From JBBCJT01 sp037190665 (GTDB lineage Bacteria > Pseudomonadota > Alphaproteobacteria > Acetobacterales > Acetobacteraceae), in NCBI GenBank assembly GCA_037190665.1, contig JBBCJT010000122.1:1-47363 (forward strand): 47,363 nucleotides of DNA, read 5' to 3'. This document shows positions 7,817 to 16,561 of this stretch, one piece after another. The position numbers were made by a program, and so were the translations under genes. The notes below the pieces were generated by a model. It searched no databases and was not told the DNA's origin. It saw nothing but the letters and a program-made list of their open reading frames with translations. How positions within the stretch are numbered: position 1 is the stretch's first letter; every line of letters starts with the position of its first letter.

Positions 7817-8815
7817 TCATTCGTGCGGGAAGACGCGCGCCCAGTCGTCCTTCATCGAGACGAGATGCCATCCGCGTCCCGCCGCGTCGTCCAGCCCCCG
7901 GTCCAGCCGGCCGAAATGGGACTGCCGGTCATAGGCATATTCGCGCTCCGCATCGTCGTGGTGGACGATCATGCCCAGCCGGCGGCCCGACGGGGCCGTC
8001 ACGTACTCCAGCATCTCGTAGTCCCCGTCAGAGTTGCCGAAGGCGGCCTGCGGCAGCCGGCCGAGGAAGCGCGAGATGCCCACCGGCTTGCCGGGGCCGT
8101 CGGTCACCAGATCGATCTGCGGCAGCCGGGTCAGGCGCCCGTTCTCGAAGCGCATCTGGAACGTGGTGCCGACCACATCCTGCGGCGGGATGCCGTAGAT
8201 GCGCTGGGTCCATGGCCGCATGAACTCGACCGTCCCGCCGGAGACGATGCAGGTGGTGAAGCCGCGCGCGCGGAACAGCGCGAGCAGTTCGAGCATCGGC
8301 TGGAAGACGAGTTCCGTGTACGGGCGGTGGAAGCGCGGATGCCGTGCCCGCGCGAGCCAGTCCTCGACGGCCTTGTGGAACTCGTCCGGCGACATGCCGG
8401 TGTGAGTGGCGAGGATGATCTCGATCAGGCCATGCTCTCCGGCCCGGGCAAGGCCGGCATGATCGCCTGCCAGCACGCTGCGGAACGGCTCCCGCGTCGT
8501 CCAGTCGGGATGCTGTGGCGCAAGGGCATGTACCCGTTCGAGCGCGAAGGCCACCTGCGTGTACATCGGCTGCTCCACCCAGAGCGTGCCGTCATTGTCG
8601 AAGATCGCGAACCGGTCGCCGGCCGGAACGAAATCCGGCCCGCCCTCCGTCGTCGTCGCGGTGAGGAAGTCGAGGATGGCCTGCTTTCGCACACCCGGCC
8701 GCCACGACGGCAGCGGATCGTCGGCACGGGCCCCCTGCGCGAGTGCGCGGCTGGCGAGGCTTGCCAGCAGCATTGCCGAAAGGCTGCGGCGGGCCAGAAG
8801 AACGGGTGGGTTCAT
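7817..8815 (-). CDS. exported HAD-superfamily phosphatase
   Basis: This 332-aa protein starts with an export signal containing paired arginines (ARRSLSAMLLASLASRALAQ). The HAD motifs are readable: motif I FDNDGTLW (Asp nucleophile and acid), motif II IVSGGT, and motif IV GNSDGDYEML. A conserved HPRFHRPYTELVFQPMLELL cap region lies between I and II. Periplasmic phosphoserine-phosphatase-like or acid-phosphatase activity is likely, but the substrate is unknown. The ATG at 8815 has AGGAG 8 nt upstream; longer in-frame starts lack this. It is the first gene of the operon with the CPA2 antiporter and the barrel protein. Confidence 0.85.
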   Translation of the reverse strand: MNPPVLLARRSLSAMLLASLASRALAQGARADDPLPSWRPGVRKQAILDFLTATTTEGGPDFVPAGDRFAIFDNDGTLWVEQPMYTQVAFALERVHALAPQHPDWTTREPFRSVLAGDHAGLARAGEHGLIEIILATHTGMSPDEFHKAVEDWLARARHPRFHRPYTELVFQPMLELLALFRARGFTTCIVSGGTVEFMRPWTQRIYGIPPQDVVGTTFQMRFENGRLTRLPQIDLVTDGPGKPVGISRFLGRLPQAAFGNSDGDYEMLEYVTAPSGRRLGMIVHHDDAEREYAYDRQSHFGRLDRGLDDAAGRGWHLVSMKDDWARVFPHE

Positions 8816-9150
8816 AATGGGAACTCCTGCATCGCGGCCGGTCATCGCGCCCGGCGCGGCTGGTTCAGACGCGCCGGAGGTGCGAGGGCCGGTCCTGGAT
8901 CGAGAGGCGGCGGCACATCCTCTCCCCGCGGCTATGCGCCGCTTCGCTCCAGCGATCGCGGCGCCCGATACAGCACCGCGTCATCATATCCACAGCACGG
9001 CCGCTGGCTGCGTCGTTCACAGGTCGCACACGGCGCTCGCCGCAAGACGGGGCCTGTCCTCACGCCGGCGTCGCATCGCAATCCTGTAACCCTGTTTCCG
9101 TTCATCTCGGGTGCGCAGCAGCCGATATGACGCGAAGGGCATCCGAACGA
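8816..9150. other. intergenic leader of the HAD-CPA2 operon
   Basis: These 335 bases lie between the AraC-type regulator stop (9151) and the HAD gene start, both on the minus strand. They must hold the promoter of the phosphatase-antiporter-barrel operon. I find no convincing -35/-10 pair, operator or terminator. Confidence 0.4.
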
Positions 9151-10146
9151 CTATGCAGTTTTCGCAGACGGCCGGCGGGACAGGTCAGCCGGCGACCGCG
9201 GGACCCGCATGAGGGTCCGGGACGGGCTTTCGCCGAAAAGTCGCCGATAGCGTCCGGCGAAGCGCCCGAGTTCCCAGAACCCGCAGGCGACGGCGATCTC
9301 GGATACGGTGGCCGTGGCGGGATCCGCTGCGCTGAGCGCCTCACGCGCCCGCCAGAGCCGCCAGCGCCGGAGATAGCGGTTCGGCGTCTCTCCCACGCAG
9401 CGCAGGAACAGCGTCTCGAGGCCTTTCGCCGAGTAGCCTGCGACCATGCACAGTTCGGTGAGGGTGATCGGGCGATCCTCGTGTGCGCGGATATAGTCGA
9501 CGACGGTCCGCATGGCCGCCTGTCCGCGTCGCATGTAACGGGTCTGCCGGACGGGCGCATCCGTGACGAGCAGTTCGGTGAGCAGGTTCCATAACGCGGC
9601 ATTCATCGCCGCCACCCGGTGATGCGGCAGTGACGTCCTCGGCCATGCGATCGCCATGCGGATCAGGTTGCGGTGCATGGCGGTGAGCGTCGCCAGCAGG
9701 GCCGGCGGCGGGCGCAGCGGTGTCGTCCGGCTGAAGAGGAAGGGCGGCGGCTCGTCGAACATCACTTCGGCCCGTGCGAGTACCGTCGCCATGGGAAGCG
9801 AGAGCGAGCGCGAGATGGCGGGCCCTTCCGTGACATCCTCGACCCCTGCCGTGCCGGGTCCGACGCTTACGGTGCCGGGCTGATCTTCGATGCCGTCGCG
9901 CAGCTTCGGCCGGTCCTGCGCCGCGACGAGCCGGAAGAACAGCCGATCCGGGGGAAACGACAGGACCGCGCGTCGCGCCAATGTCTCCGTGATCAGCCCG
10001 AGATGCAGATCGTCGATCCGGGCGAGGGCAAGGCGCGCCTGGAAATCACCGCGCCCGCTGACGACGTATGCGGCCCGGCAATTGTGTACGCTCTCGATGA
10101 ATACGTCCGCGTCGCTGTATCGCGCTGTGGTTGCGAGCGTTTGCAT
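9151..10146 (-). CDS. AraC-family transcriptional regulator
   Basis: This is a 331-aa regulator. The N-terminal 200 residues are an effector/dimerisation region without a family I can name (begins MQTLATTARYSDADVFIESV). The C-terminus is a complete AraC DNA-binding domain with two helix-turn-helix units: ITLTELCMVAGYSAKGLETL, then VGETPNRYLRRWRLWRAREAL, then VSEIAVACGFWELGRFAGRY with FGESPS. The start at 10146 is preferred because upstream in-frame residues are low complexity. It is divergent from the bestrophin-like gene, and the shared spacer has a direct repeat 34-69 bp before its start codon, as in autoregulated AraC loci. Confidence 0.88.
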   Translation of the reverse strand: MQTLATTARYSDADVFIESVHNCRAAYVVSGRGDFQARLALARIDDLHLGLITETLARRAVLSFPPDRLFFRLVAAQDRPKLRDGIEDQPGTVSVGPGTAGVEDVTEGPAISRSLSLPMATVLARAEVMFDEPPPFLFSRTTPLRPPPALLATLTAMHRNLIRMAIAWPRTSLPHHRVAAMNAALWNLLTELLVTDAPVRQTRYMRRGQAAMRTVVDYIRAHEDRPITLTELCMVAGYSAKGLETLFLRCVGETPNRYLRRWRLWRAREALSAADPATATVSEIAVACGFWELGRFAGRYRRLFGESPSRTLMRVPRSPADLSRRPSAKTA

Positions 10147-10179
10147 CCAATTGCTCCGGTCCTCGAGCGACGGAAGCCT

Positions 10180-10215
10180 AAACGTTCCGCGCCAGGGACG
10201 GAACGCAAACGTTCC
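10180..10215. promoter_or_regulatory. direct repeat AAACGTTCC in the AraC/bestrophin-like divergent spacer
   Basis: AAACGTTCC occurs at 10180-10188 and again at 10207-10215, 27 bp apart start to start, or roughly two and a half helical turns. A related GGAACG lies between them in the opposite sense (10200-10205). Tandem sites near the regulator's own start are typical of AraC-family operators, so this is a candidate binding site for the adjacent regulator. The rest of 10147-10474 shows nothing clear. Confidence 0.45.
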
Positions 10216-10474
10216 TGCCAGCCCCGCCGTCCGTCGTGGGTGCGGAGCGTACCCAGCAGGCTTCCCTATCGCCGTCCCGGGCACCGCAGCAGCGCATCGA
10301 CTTCGGATTGGCCGAACACATCGGCAGGAACGGACCCCGATGCAGCCGCCATGGCCTACGAAATCTGCATAGCGGAAACCGCGGCGCTGGATATCGATCG
10401 TCGGTCAACGCCCGGCTGGTCCACGCAATCCATCAGGCGGTGTGCGCCGTCGCGGCTGCAGAAGGAGTTTCCCT

Positions 10475-11293
10475 GTGAGCTGGATCGCGGAACTGGCTGC
10501 CTGGAGCATGCTGGCGGTCGGCGTGCTGCTCTTCGTCGCCCAGATGGGGGCACTCGAGATCGGCTTCCGGACCGGCCGCCGCTACGCACGGGGCCAGTCG
10601 GAGCACTCGGAGGGCGCCGGTGTCGTCGTTGCCGGTCTGCTGGGGCTGCTGGCCTTCGTGCTCGCGTTGACGCTGTCCTTCGCCAACAACCGCTTTGCCG
10701 AGCGCCGCATGGGCTCCTTGGCGGAGGCCAATGCGATCGGGACCGCCTGGTTGCGGGCCAAGGCCGTCGATCACCCACACGCCGTCGAGATCGCGCGGCT
10801 GGTGGAAGACTACGCACGCGTCAGATCCCGCTTCGTCCAGAGCAGCCGCGAACCGACCTCGATAGAAGCGGCCAATGCGCAGACGAACCAGCTTCAGTCC
10901 GAGATCTGGGGTCACCTGACCGGGCTGGTGCGCGAACAGACGACCCCGCTGACCATCGCGCTGATGTCCGCGCTCAACGATACCTTCGATTCCAGCACGA
11001 CGGAGCGCTTCGCGTACGCCTTCACGCTGCCGCCGCAGTTGTTCTGGCTGCTGATAGGCATGGCGCTTCTGGGCATGCTTGCGCTCGGCTTCCAGCTCGG
11101 CCTGAGAGGAAGGCCATTGCGCCTTCTCGCCGGCCTGCTGACCGCGACATGGACGATCGTCATCATCAGCATTCTGGATCTCGCCGCGCCGCGCCTGGGA
11201 AGCTGGCGTACCAGTGCGATCGCGTATGACTGGACGATCGCGGGCTTCCAGGGCGGTGTCACCGTGCCGCCGCTGCCGTCGAGGCCGCAATGA
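10475..11293 (+). CDS. bestrophin-like / DUF4239 membrane protein
   Basis: This 272-aa protein has an N-terminal membrane helix (WSMLAVGVLLFVAQMGALEIG). The conserved GLLGLLAFVLALTLSFANNR helix ends in a basic/acidic segment (FAERRMGSLAEANAIGTAWL), and two helices lie near residues 190-240. The GLLAFxLALTLSFAxxRF-ExR...EANAIGTxxLR pattern is that of bestrophin-like DUF4239 proteins, possible anion channels with little experimental work in bacteria. GTG at 10475 has AAGGAG 7 nt upstream. Its stop overlaps the next small ORF in ATGA. Confidence 0.75.
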   Translation: MSWIAELAAWSMLAVGVLLFVAQMGALEIGFRTGRRYARGQSEHSEGAGVVVAGLLGLLAFVLALTLSFANNRFAERRMGSLAEANAIGTAWLRAKAVDHPHAVEIARLVEDYARVRSRFVQSSREPTSIEAANAQTNQLQSEIWGHLTGLVREQTTPLTIALMSALNDTFDSSTTERFAYAFTLPPQLFWLLIGMALLGMLALGFQLGLRGRPLRLLAGLLTATWTIVIISILDLAAPRLGSWRTSAIAYDWTIAGFQGGVTVPPLPSRPQ

Positions 11294-11550
11294 CGCGCAG
11301 GCCGGAAACCCCATCGGTGATTGGCGCTGTCGACCGCGACGACGCCGGATCCGGCCATGCGCCGGAGCGAGGGTGGTATGGGATGCCTGATCGCCCTCGG
11401 TGCGCTCGCTGCGACGACAGTGACACCCAGTGGTCGGACTTGCTGCTTGCCTTCGCGCGGCGCGGCGAATCGTTCGGCTGCATTGTCACATTGAGTGTCG
11501 CCGCCCTTTCGTGCCTGCCTGACGGACCGATGCCCCGGGAAAACCGATGA
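11290..11550 (+). CDS. possible small ORF linking the bestrophin-like and AspT-like genes
   Basis: This 86-codon ORF begins in an ATGA overlap with the upstream stop and ends in an ATGA overlap with the downstream start, filling the gap between two real genes exactly. GAGG lies 6 nt before its ATG. The peptide has a CARCDD cysteine pair and one short hydrophobic run (GCIVTLSVAALSCL) but no family I know. The double overlap suggests translational coupling. However, the codon pattern is less convincing than in its neighbours, and the space may simply be non-coding. Confidence 0.35.
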   Translation: MTRRPETPSVIGAVDRDDAGSGHAPERGWYGMPDRPRCARCDDSDTQWSDLLLAFARRGESFGCIVTLSVAALSCLPDGPMPRENR

Positions 11551-13253
11551 CCTCACTGTTCGAAGGTGCCGCCGGGATCCTGCGCCACCATCCGGAGATC
11601 GCGCTCTTCCTCGTGCTCGCGCTCGGCTACCTGATCGGCAAGATCAGGGTAGCCGGCCACGCGGTGGGGCTGGTCACCGGCTCGCTGTTCGCCGGCCTCG
11701 CCGTCGGGCAGATCGGCGTGGAGATCAGCCTCGAGATCAAGACCGTCTTCCTGCTGCTGTTCCTGTTCGCCAACGGCTACGGCGCCGGGCCGCAGTTCTT
11801 CCGCGCACTGCGCTCGGACGGGGCCGCACCGCTGATCCTGACGCTGGTGGTCACGTTCAGCGGGCTTCTCTGCGTCTGGGGCATGGCGAGCCTCATGCGC
11901 CTCGATGTCGGCTTCGCCTCCGGCCTGCTGTCCGGGTCGCTGACCCAGTCGCCCGCGATCGGCACGGCGACGGAGGCGATCATGGCGCTGGACCTGCCGC
12001 TGGAGCAGCGGCAGGCGCTGGTGAACCACATCCCGGTGGCGGATGCCGTCTGCTACCTGTTCGGCTTCTGGGGTGAGGTGTTCTACGTCGCCGCGATCCT
12101 GCCGAAGATGATCAAGGTCGATCTGGAGCGGGAAGCGCGGAAGCTGGAAGTCGAGCTCGGGCTCAGCGACACGCCCGCCCATGTCGCCTCCGCCTATCGG
12201 GCGCTGGCGCTGCGCGGCTTCCTGCTGCCGCAGGGCAGCTTCGCGACCGTGGGTGCGCTGGAGGCGGAAGCGGCGGCACAGGGGTTCCGGCTGTTCGTCG
12301 CACGCATCCGTCGCGACGGCGCGCTGGTCGACGTGGGCGAGAACACCGCCTTGCGCCCCGGCGACATCCTCGCCATCGCGGGCCGGACCGGATGGGTGAC
12401 CGAATTCGCCCATCTGCGCCTCGGTGCGGAACAGGACGACGCGGACCTGCTCGACATGCCGGTCGAGACGCTCGACGTGGTGGTGACGAAGAGCGGCAAC
12501 GCGGCCGGGCGTACATTGGGCGAATTGGCCGACGACCATGGCGCGACGCGCGGGCTGTTCGTGCGCGGCATCCGCCGCGGCGGGACCGACATTCCCCCCG
12601 TCCTTTCCACCCGCCTCGATCCCGGCGACGTGGTGACGCTGGTCGGGGCGCCCGACAGGGTCGAGGCATCCGCGGCACGGATCGGCTTCGCGGAGAAGCC
12701 GAGCGTGTCGACCGACATGTTCACCCTCGGCTTCGGCATCGCCGTGGGCTGCCTGATCGGCCTGCCGACGCTGGTGCTCGGCGGCGTGAACCTCTCGCTG
12801 TCCACCTCGGTAGGAACGCTGCTCGCCGGGCTGTTCTTCGGCTGGCTGCGCTCGGTGCGGCCGATGCTGACGGGGCGCGTGCCGGAGGCGTCGCAGGCGT
12901 TCATGGTGAATTTCGGTCTGGCCGGGTTCGTGGCGATCACCGGCCTGCATGCGGGGCCGGTGTTCTTCTCCGCGCTCGCCGAAGTGGGCATCTGGCTGTT
13001 CATGGCCGGCATCGTCTGCACCTGCGTGCCGCCGACGATCGGTGCGTTCTTCGGCCGCTACGTGCTGAAGATGAACCCGGTGCTGCTGCTCGGCGCCGTC
13101 TCCGGCGCACAGACCATGACGGCGGCGATGGTCGCGGTGCAGGAACGCGCGAAGAGCCGCGCGCCCGTGCTCGGCTTCACCGTCCCCTACGCGCTGGGAA
13201 ACATCATCCTCACCACATGGGGCACGGTGATCGTCCTGCTGATGAGCCCGTAG
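11547..13253 (+). CDS. AspT/YidE-type aspartate:alanine exchanger family transporter
   Basis: This 568-aa protein has the duplicated AspT layout: five or six N-terminal helices (ALFLVLALGYLIGKI, VGLVTGSLFAGLAVGQIGVE, TVFLLLFLFANGYGAGPQFF), two RCK_C-type cytosolic domains in the middle (VGALEAEAAAQGFRL to LRPGDILAIAG; TLDVVVTKSGN to LDPGDVVTLVG), and five or six C-terminal helices. SGSLTQSPAIGTATEA and SGAQTMTAAMVAVQERA are the paired family motifs. AspT swaps aspartate for alanine, but the substrate here is unproven. The start overlaps the preceding small ORF in ATGA. Confidence 0.88.
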   Translation: MTSLFEGAAGILRHHPEIALFLVLALGYLIGKIRVAGHAVGLVTGSLFAGLAVGQIGVEISLEIKTVFLLLFLFANGYGAGPQFFRALRSDGAAPLILTLVVTFSGLLCVWGMASLMRLDVGFASGLLSGSLTQSPAIGTATEAIMALDLPLEQRQALVNHIPVADAVCYLFGFWGEVFYVAAILPKMIKVDLEREARKLEVELGLSDTPAHVASAYRALALRGFLLPQGSFATVGALEAEAAAQGFRLFVARIRRDGALVDVGENTALRPGDILAIAGRTGWVTEFAHLRLGAEQDDADLLDMPVETLDVVVTKSGNAAGRTLGELADDHGATRGLFVRGIRRGGTDIPPVLSTRLDPGDVVTLVGAPDRVEASAARIGFAEKPSVSTDMFTLGFGIAVGCLIGLPTLVLGGVNLSLSTSVGTLLAGLFFGWLRSVRPMLTGRVPEASQAFMVNFGLAGFVAITGLHAGPVFFSALAEVGIWLFMAGIVCTCVPPTIGAFFGRYVLKMNPVLLLGAVSGAQTMTAAMVAVQERAKSRAPVLGFTVPYALGNIILTTWGTVIVLLMSP

Positions 13254-13514
13254 GTGCCAGCCAGGCGCTAGCCTCCATCCGCCAGAAGGATGGCCGGGCA
13301 GCAGCACAGCCGACAGCGTGCTTTCCGCTTCCCGCATCGTTCTGCGCCCGTCCACCGATCGGGGGGAACAGAAACCTCGGCGCCGCCTGCCGGGTCACCA
13401 AACATGGTTGCCGCTCCGGTGCGCCCGTGCGAAAGCGATGCCGGGTGTTAGCTGCGTCGGGCAGCGAGACAGGGTCATGCGTTGGTCGGGCCGCCGCGCG
13501 GAGCTCGCGCGCCC

Positions 13515-14873
13515 ATGGACCAACGGACATTCCGTACCGATCTTCCACGCCCCCAGCTTCTGGCCGAGCGGGCCTTCGACACGCTGCAACGCTTCCTGCA
13601 TGTCGAGGCGGTGAGCGGCCTTGTCCTGCTGATCGCGGCCGCCGTCGCGCTGATCTGGGCCAATTCCCCCTTCGGGCACAGCTACCACGACCTTTGGCAC
13701 ATGCCCCTTTCGGTCGGGCTGGGAGACTTCACATTCGCCCGGCCGCTGCACTTCTGGATCAACGACGCCCTGATGGCCTTCTTCTTCCTCGTGGTCGGGA
13801 TGGAGATCAGGCGGGAGATCCACGAGGGCGCGCTGAGCAACCTCAGGCTGGCAGCCCTTCCCGTGGTGGCGGCAGTTGGCGGGGTTCTCGTTCCCGCATT
13901 GATCTATGTGATGCTGAACGGAGACCCGCTGCGGCGCAGCGGCTGGGCCATCCCCACCGCGACGGACATCGCTTTCGCCGTGGGCGTGCTCGCCCTGCTC
14001 GGTCGGGCGATTCCCGTCAACGTGCGGATCTTCCTGCTCGCACTCGCGATCATCGATGACATCATCGCCGTCCTGATCATCGCGTTCTTCTATTCCGGCG
14101 GCCTCGATTACAGCGGGTTCGCGATCGCCGGTGCGGGCGTGCTGATGGTGCTGGGCCTTCAGCAGATCGGGGTCGGCTCGGCATATGCCTACGTGCTGCC
14201 GGGCGCGGTCGTCTGGGCCGGACTGCTGACGACGGGCGCGCATCCGTCGCTCGCCGGCGTCGTCCTTGGGCTGATGACGCCCGTGCGGCCTGTCCGCATG
14301 CGCGAACACCCGGTGGATGTCGTCTGGCGCATCGCGAGCGAGCTGCGCAGCCAAGGCGCCGGGGCAGCGGCGGATGCGCACCATCTGGCGCGGCCGCTGC
14401 GGCAACTCGGGCTCGCGCGCCGGGAACTGCTGCCCCCTGTCGTCCGGGTGCAGATGGCCCTTCACCCGTGGGTCGCCTATGGCGTCATGCCCATCTTCGC
14501 GCTCGCCAATGCCGGCGTCAGCCTGGAGGGTGTGGACCTGTCGCTGGGAGGATCCCACCTGGTCATGACCGGGGTCGCCCTTGCCCTCGTCGCCGGCAAG
14601 CCCATCGGCGTGCTCGGGGCGGTGTGGATCATGGTGCGGACGGGGTGGGGCCGGCTGCCACCCGGCGTGACGTGGGGCGGCGTGTGCCTGATCGGCCTGC
14701 TGGCCGGCATCGGTTTCACGATGTCCATCTTCGTCGCCATGCTCGCCTTTGAGGACGAGAACCTGCTGGGGGCAGCGAAGCTGGGCGTGCTGCTCGGCTC
14801 GCTCGTGGCGGCTTCGCTCGGCCTTGTCTGGGGCGCGGGATATGCCCGGAGGTTGCGGGGGGAGCGAAGCTGA
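13515..14873 (+). CDS. nhaA: Na+/H+ antiporter NhaA
   Basis: This 452-aa inner-membrane sodium:proton antiporter retains the family hallmarks: NDALMAFFFLVVGMEIRRE, WAIPTATDIAFAVGVLALLG (unwound-helix Thr/Asp) and the ion-binding aspartate pair in LALAIIDDIIAVLIIAFFYS. It is longer than E. coli NhaA (388 aa) because of a hydrophilic N-terminus and a 60-residue cytosolic insert (around MREHPVDVVWRIASELRSQ) before the last helices. It ends with GGVCLIGLLAGIGFTMSIFV. ATG at 13515 fits the family start. It stands alone between 260-bp and 300-bp spacers. Confidence 0.93.
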   Translation: MDQRTFRTDLPRPQLLAERAFDTLQRFLHVEAVSGLVLLIAAAVALIWANSPFGHSYHDLWHMPLSVGLGDFTFARPLHFWINDALMAFFFLVVGMEIRREIHEGALSNLRLAALPVVAAVGGVLVPALIYVMLNGDPLRRSGWAIPTATDIAFAVGVLALLGRAIPVNVRIFLLALAIIDDIIAVLIIAFFYSGGLDYSGFAIAGAGVLMVLGLQQIGVGSAYAYVLPGAVVWAGLLTTGAHPSLAGVVLGLMTPVRPVRMREHPVDVVWRIASELRSQGAGAAADAHHLARPLRQLGLARRELLPPVVRVQMALHPWVAYGVMPIFALANAGVSLEGVDLSLGGSHLVMTGVALALVAGKPIGVLGAVWIMVRTGWGRLPPGVTWGGVCLIGLLAGIGFTMSIFVAMLAFEDENLLGAAKLGVLLGSLVAASLGLVWGAGYARRLRGERS

Positions 14874-15176
14874 GCACGATGATGAGATGCGCTGAGCGAT
14901 GGTCGATGGCCGCATCTGCGGCAAGAAGGTCCCATCCCGCGTGCCGGGCGGGCCGCTGGTGCGACCGCGCACCGGCGATGGTGACCTCAACCAGTCGGCT
15001 CATCCCAGCGCGTCCGCGATGGTGCCGCCAAGTAGCCAGTCGCAGAGAACGCCACTACACCTCGAGACAGGCCAAGAAGCCGCCTATCTGATCGGCGTCG
15101 CAGGCCGCCTCGTCACGGATCACGCAACACAAGCCGCGCAATTCCCAACGCGATCATCGCGCCCCGCCTTTCAAAG
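14874..15176. other. convergent spacer between nhaA and the orphan FixJ-type regulator
   Basis: These 303 bases separate two convergent genes. I see no gene, no clear hairpin terminator and no recognisable repeat. Confidence 0.4.
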
Positions 15177-15857
15177 CTATGCCGGCAGCGGTTTGCGCAT
15201 ATCGGCCGGCAGCGTTTCCCAGGCGCGGATGAGGTCGCCGAGCGAGTTGGCCTGCATCTTCCTCATCGCGTTGCCACGATGCAGTTTGACGGTCACCTCG
15301 CTGATGCCGAGGTCGAACGCGATCTGCTTGTTGAGACGACCGCGCGCCACCTCGGCCAGAACTTGACGCTCGCGGGGTGTCAGCTTCTCCAGCCGCTCGA
15401 CAGTCCGCCCGACGATGCCGGCATGCGCTCTCCGTGTGGCGTCCAGATCGATCGCTGAGGTGACGGCGTCCAGCAGCGTCTGACCCCGGACGGGTTTGGT
15501 CAGGAAGTCCACGGCGCCGGACTTCATCGCCTGCACCGTCATCGGAATGTCACCATGGCCGGTCAGGAAGATGATGGGCTTGGGGTCGCCGTTCCTTGCA
15601 AGCTGGTGCTGGAGATCGAGACCGCTTGCGCCGGGCATGCGCACATCGAGAATGAGGCAACCAGGCCGCGCGAGAAGATCCGCACTCAGAAGTTCGCGGA
15701 TAGAGGCGAAGCAGACCGGATGCATTCCCGCAGAGCTTATGAGTTCATGAAGCGCCTCGCGGACCGCGGTATCATCGTCGACGATCATAACGAGAGGATG
15801 CTGTTCTTCCGGCTGAGGCTTCGGCACCGCCGCCCTTCTCATCTGGATCTGTTGCAT
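15177..15857 (-). CDS. orphan FixJ/NarL-type response regulator
   Basis: This 226-aa two-component regulator has an N-terminal receiver with the acidic pocket IVDDD, phosphoacceptor Asp in LILDVRMPG, TGHGDIP and the Lys of LTKPV. The C-terminal LuxR-type helix-turn-helix reads LTPRERQVLAEVARGRLNKQ, then LGISEVTVKLHRGNAMRKM. GDIPMTVQAMKSGAVDFLTK is the FixJ-subfamily signature. The ATG at 15857 has GGAGGAG 6 nt upstream. No kinase is adjacent, but it is clearly related to the FixJ-type regulator at 17477-18127. The DNA 200 bp upstream carries the same element as the promoter of that regulator's kinase. Confidence 0.92.
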   Translation of the reverse strand: MQQIQMRRAAVPKPQPEEQHPLVMIVDDDTAVREALHELISSAGMHPVCFASIRELLSADLLARPGCLILDVRMPGASGLDLQHQLARNGDPKPIIFLTGHGDIPMTVQAMKSGAVDFLTKPVRGQTLLDAVTSAIDLDATRRAHAGIVGRTVERLEKLTPRERQVLAEVARGRLNKQIAFDLGISEVTVKLHRGNAMRKMQANSLGDLIRAWETLPADMRKPLPA

Positions 15858-15859
15858 AC

Positions 15860-16024
15860 TCACTCCTCCTTCCATGGGCACAAGATGTGATCGGCGACAG
15901 TCAGCAGCGTGGGCTTGCCGAACGATCCGGGGAAGAACTCCCTGATGCCCACGCTGCTCATCGCCGAGTTCGTGACGACTGTCAGCTCGGCATTCGCACT
16001 CGTCCTCTGCATCGGCAGGTTCAT
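15860..16024 (-). CDS. possible 54-aa leader ORF upstream of the orphan regulator
   Basis: The ATG at 16024 opens 54 codons (begins MNLPMQRTSANAELTVVTNS, ends HILCPWKEE) that stop 2 nt before the regulator's ATG; its last codons overlap the regulator's ribosome site. The GGAATGAACC around its start is identical to that around the PAS kinase start (21552), and the shared palindromic element lies 31 bp before it, as for the kinase. It may be a coupled small protein, or the remnant of a gene once fused to that promoter. No family is recognised. Confidence 0.35.
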   Translation of the reverse strand: MNLPMQRTSANAELTVVTNSAMSSVGIREFFPGSFGKPTLLTVADHILCPWKEE

Positions 16025-16055
16025 TCCGCACGCTAACCTGGACACAAGGCCCGGC

Positions 16056-16076
16056 CATCCTATGGAAGTCCATGTA
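16056..16076 (-). promoter_or_regulatory. shared palindromic element, copy 1 (orphan regulator side)
   Basis: ATGGA-AG-TCCAT (16062-16073) is a 5-bp inverted repeat with a 2-nt spacer. It sits inside a 21-bp stretch that matches 21583-21603 at 19 of 21 positions. It ends 31 bp before the ATG at 16024 and about 200 bp before the regulator start. It is a candidate operator for a FixJ-type regulator or part of a duplicated promoter. Confidence 0.55.
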
Positions 16077-16560
16077 TCGGGAGTCGCACGCGAACGATGA
16101 TCCACCATCGATGCTGGACTTTGGATTGACCTGCCTCGACGCGAGATGTCGTGACGCCACATGTTCGTTAGCTGGAGATAGCGGCATCGGCCTTCTGAGT
16201 GGCAGGCCGGCGAGCCGTGTTAGCCGGACGCGACGGAGACGACGAATACAGGCATTCTCCCGGCTTTGACCTGCAGCCAACGAAATGACAGGCGAGCGTC
16301 CAACCCGTCCGGCTCCCGTCAGGACTGATGTCCGGAAGCTCAGGCCGATTCAGCTCAAAGGTGGAAGGCGCTCCGCGCGCTTCCATGCCTCGGCACGATC
16401 GCGCTGACGGCAAAGGTTGGACATGGACGGCGCCGTGACCGACAACGCCCATCTCTCCGAACGGATGCTGCCATCCTCTCCTCGAAGCTCGGGGTCATGC
16501 GGTGGCGGCTTTCTGGTTCCGTACGGGCGTCGCTTCGGTTGAAGTATGGGCTTCATACTG
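16077..16560. other. gene-free spacer
   Basis: I see no supportable gene on either strand between the palindromic element and the hairpin at 16562. The open frames here lack ribosome sites and family features. Confidence 0.4.
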
Positions 16561-16561
16561 A

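Noticed and set aside
6349..8223. 624-codon plus-strand frame opposite the CPA2 and HAD genes
   Set aside because: Low-complexity Arg/Asp/Gln-rich translation without any domain, antisense to two genes with clear motifs.
11553..13355. 600-codon minus-strand frame opposite the AspT-like gene
   Set aside because: His/Arg/Glu-rich shadow with no domain; the plus strand encodes a recognisable transporter.
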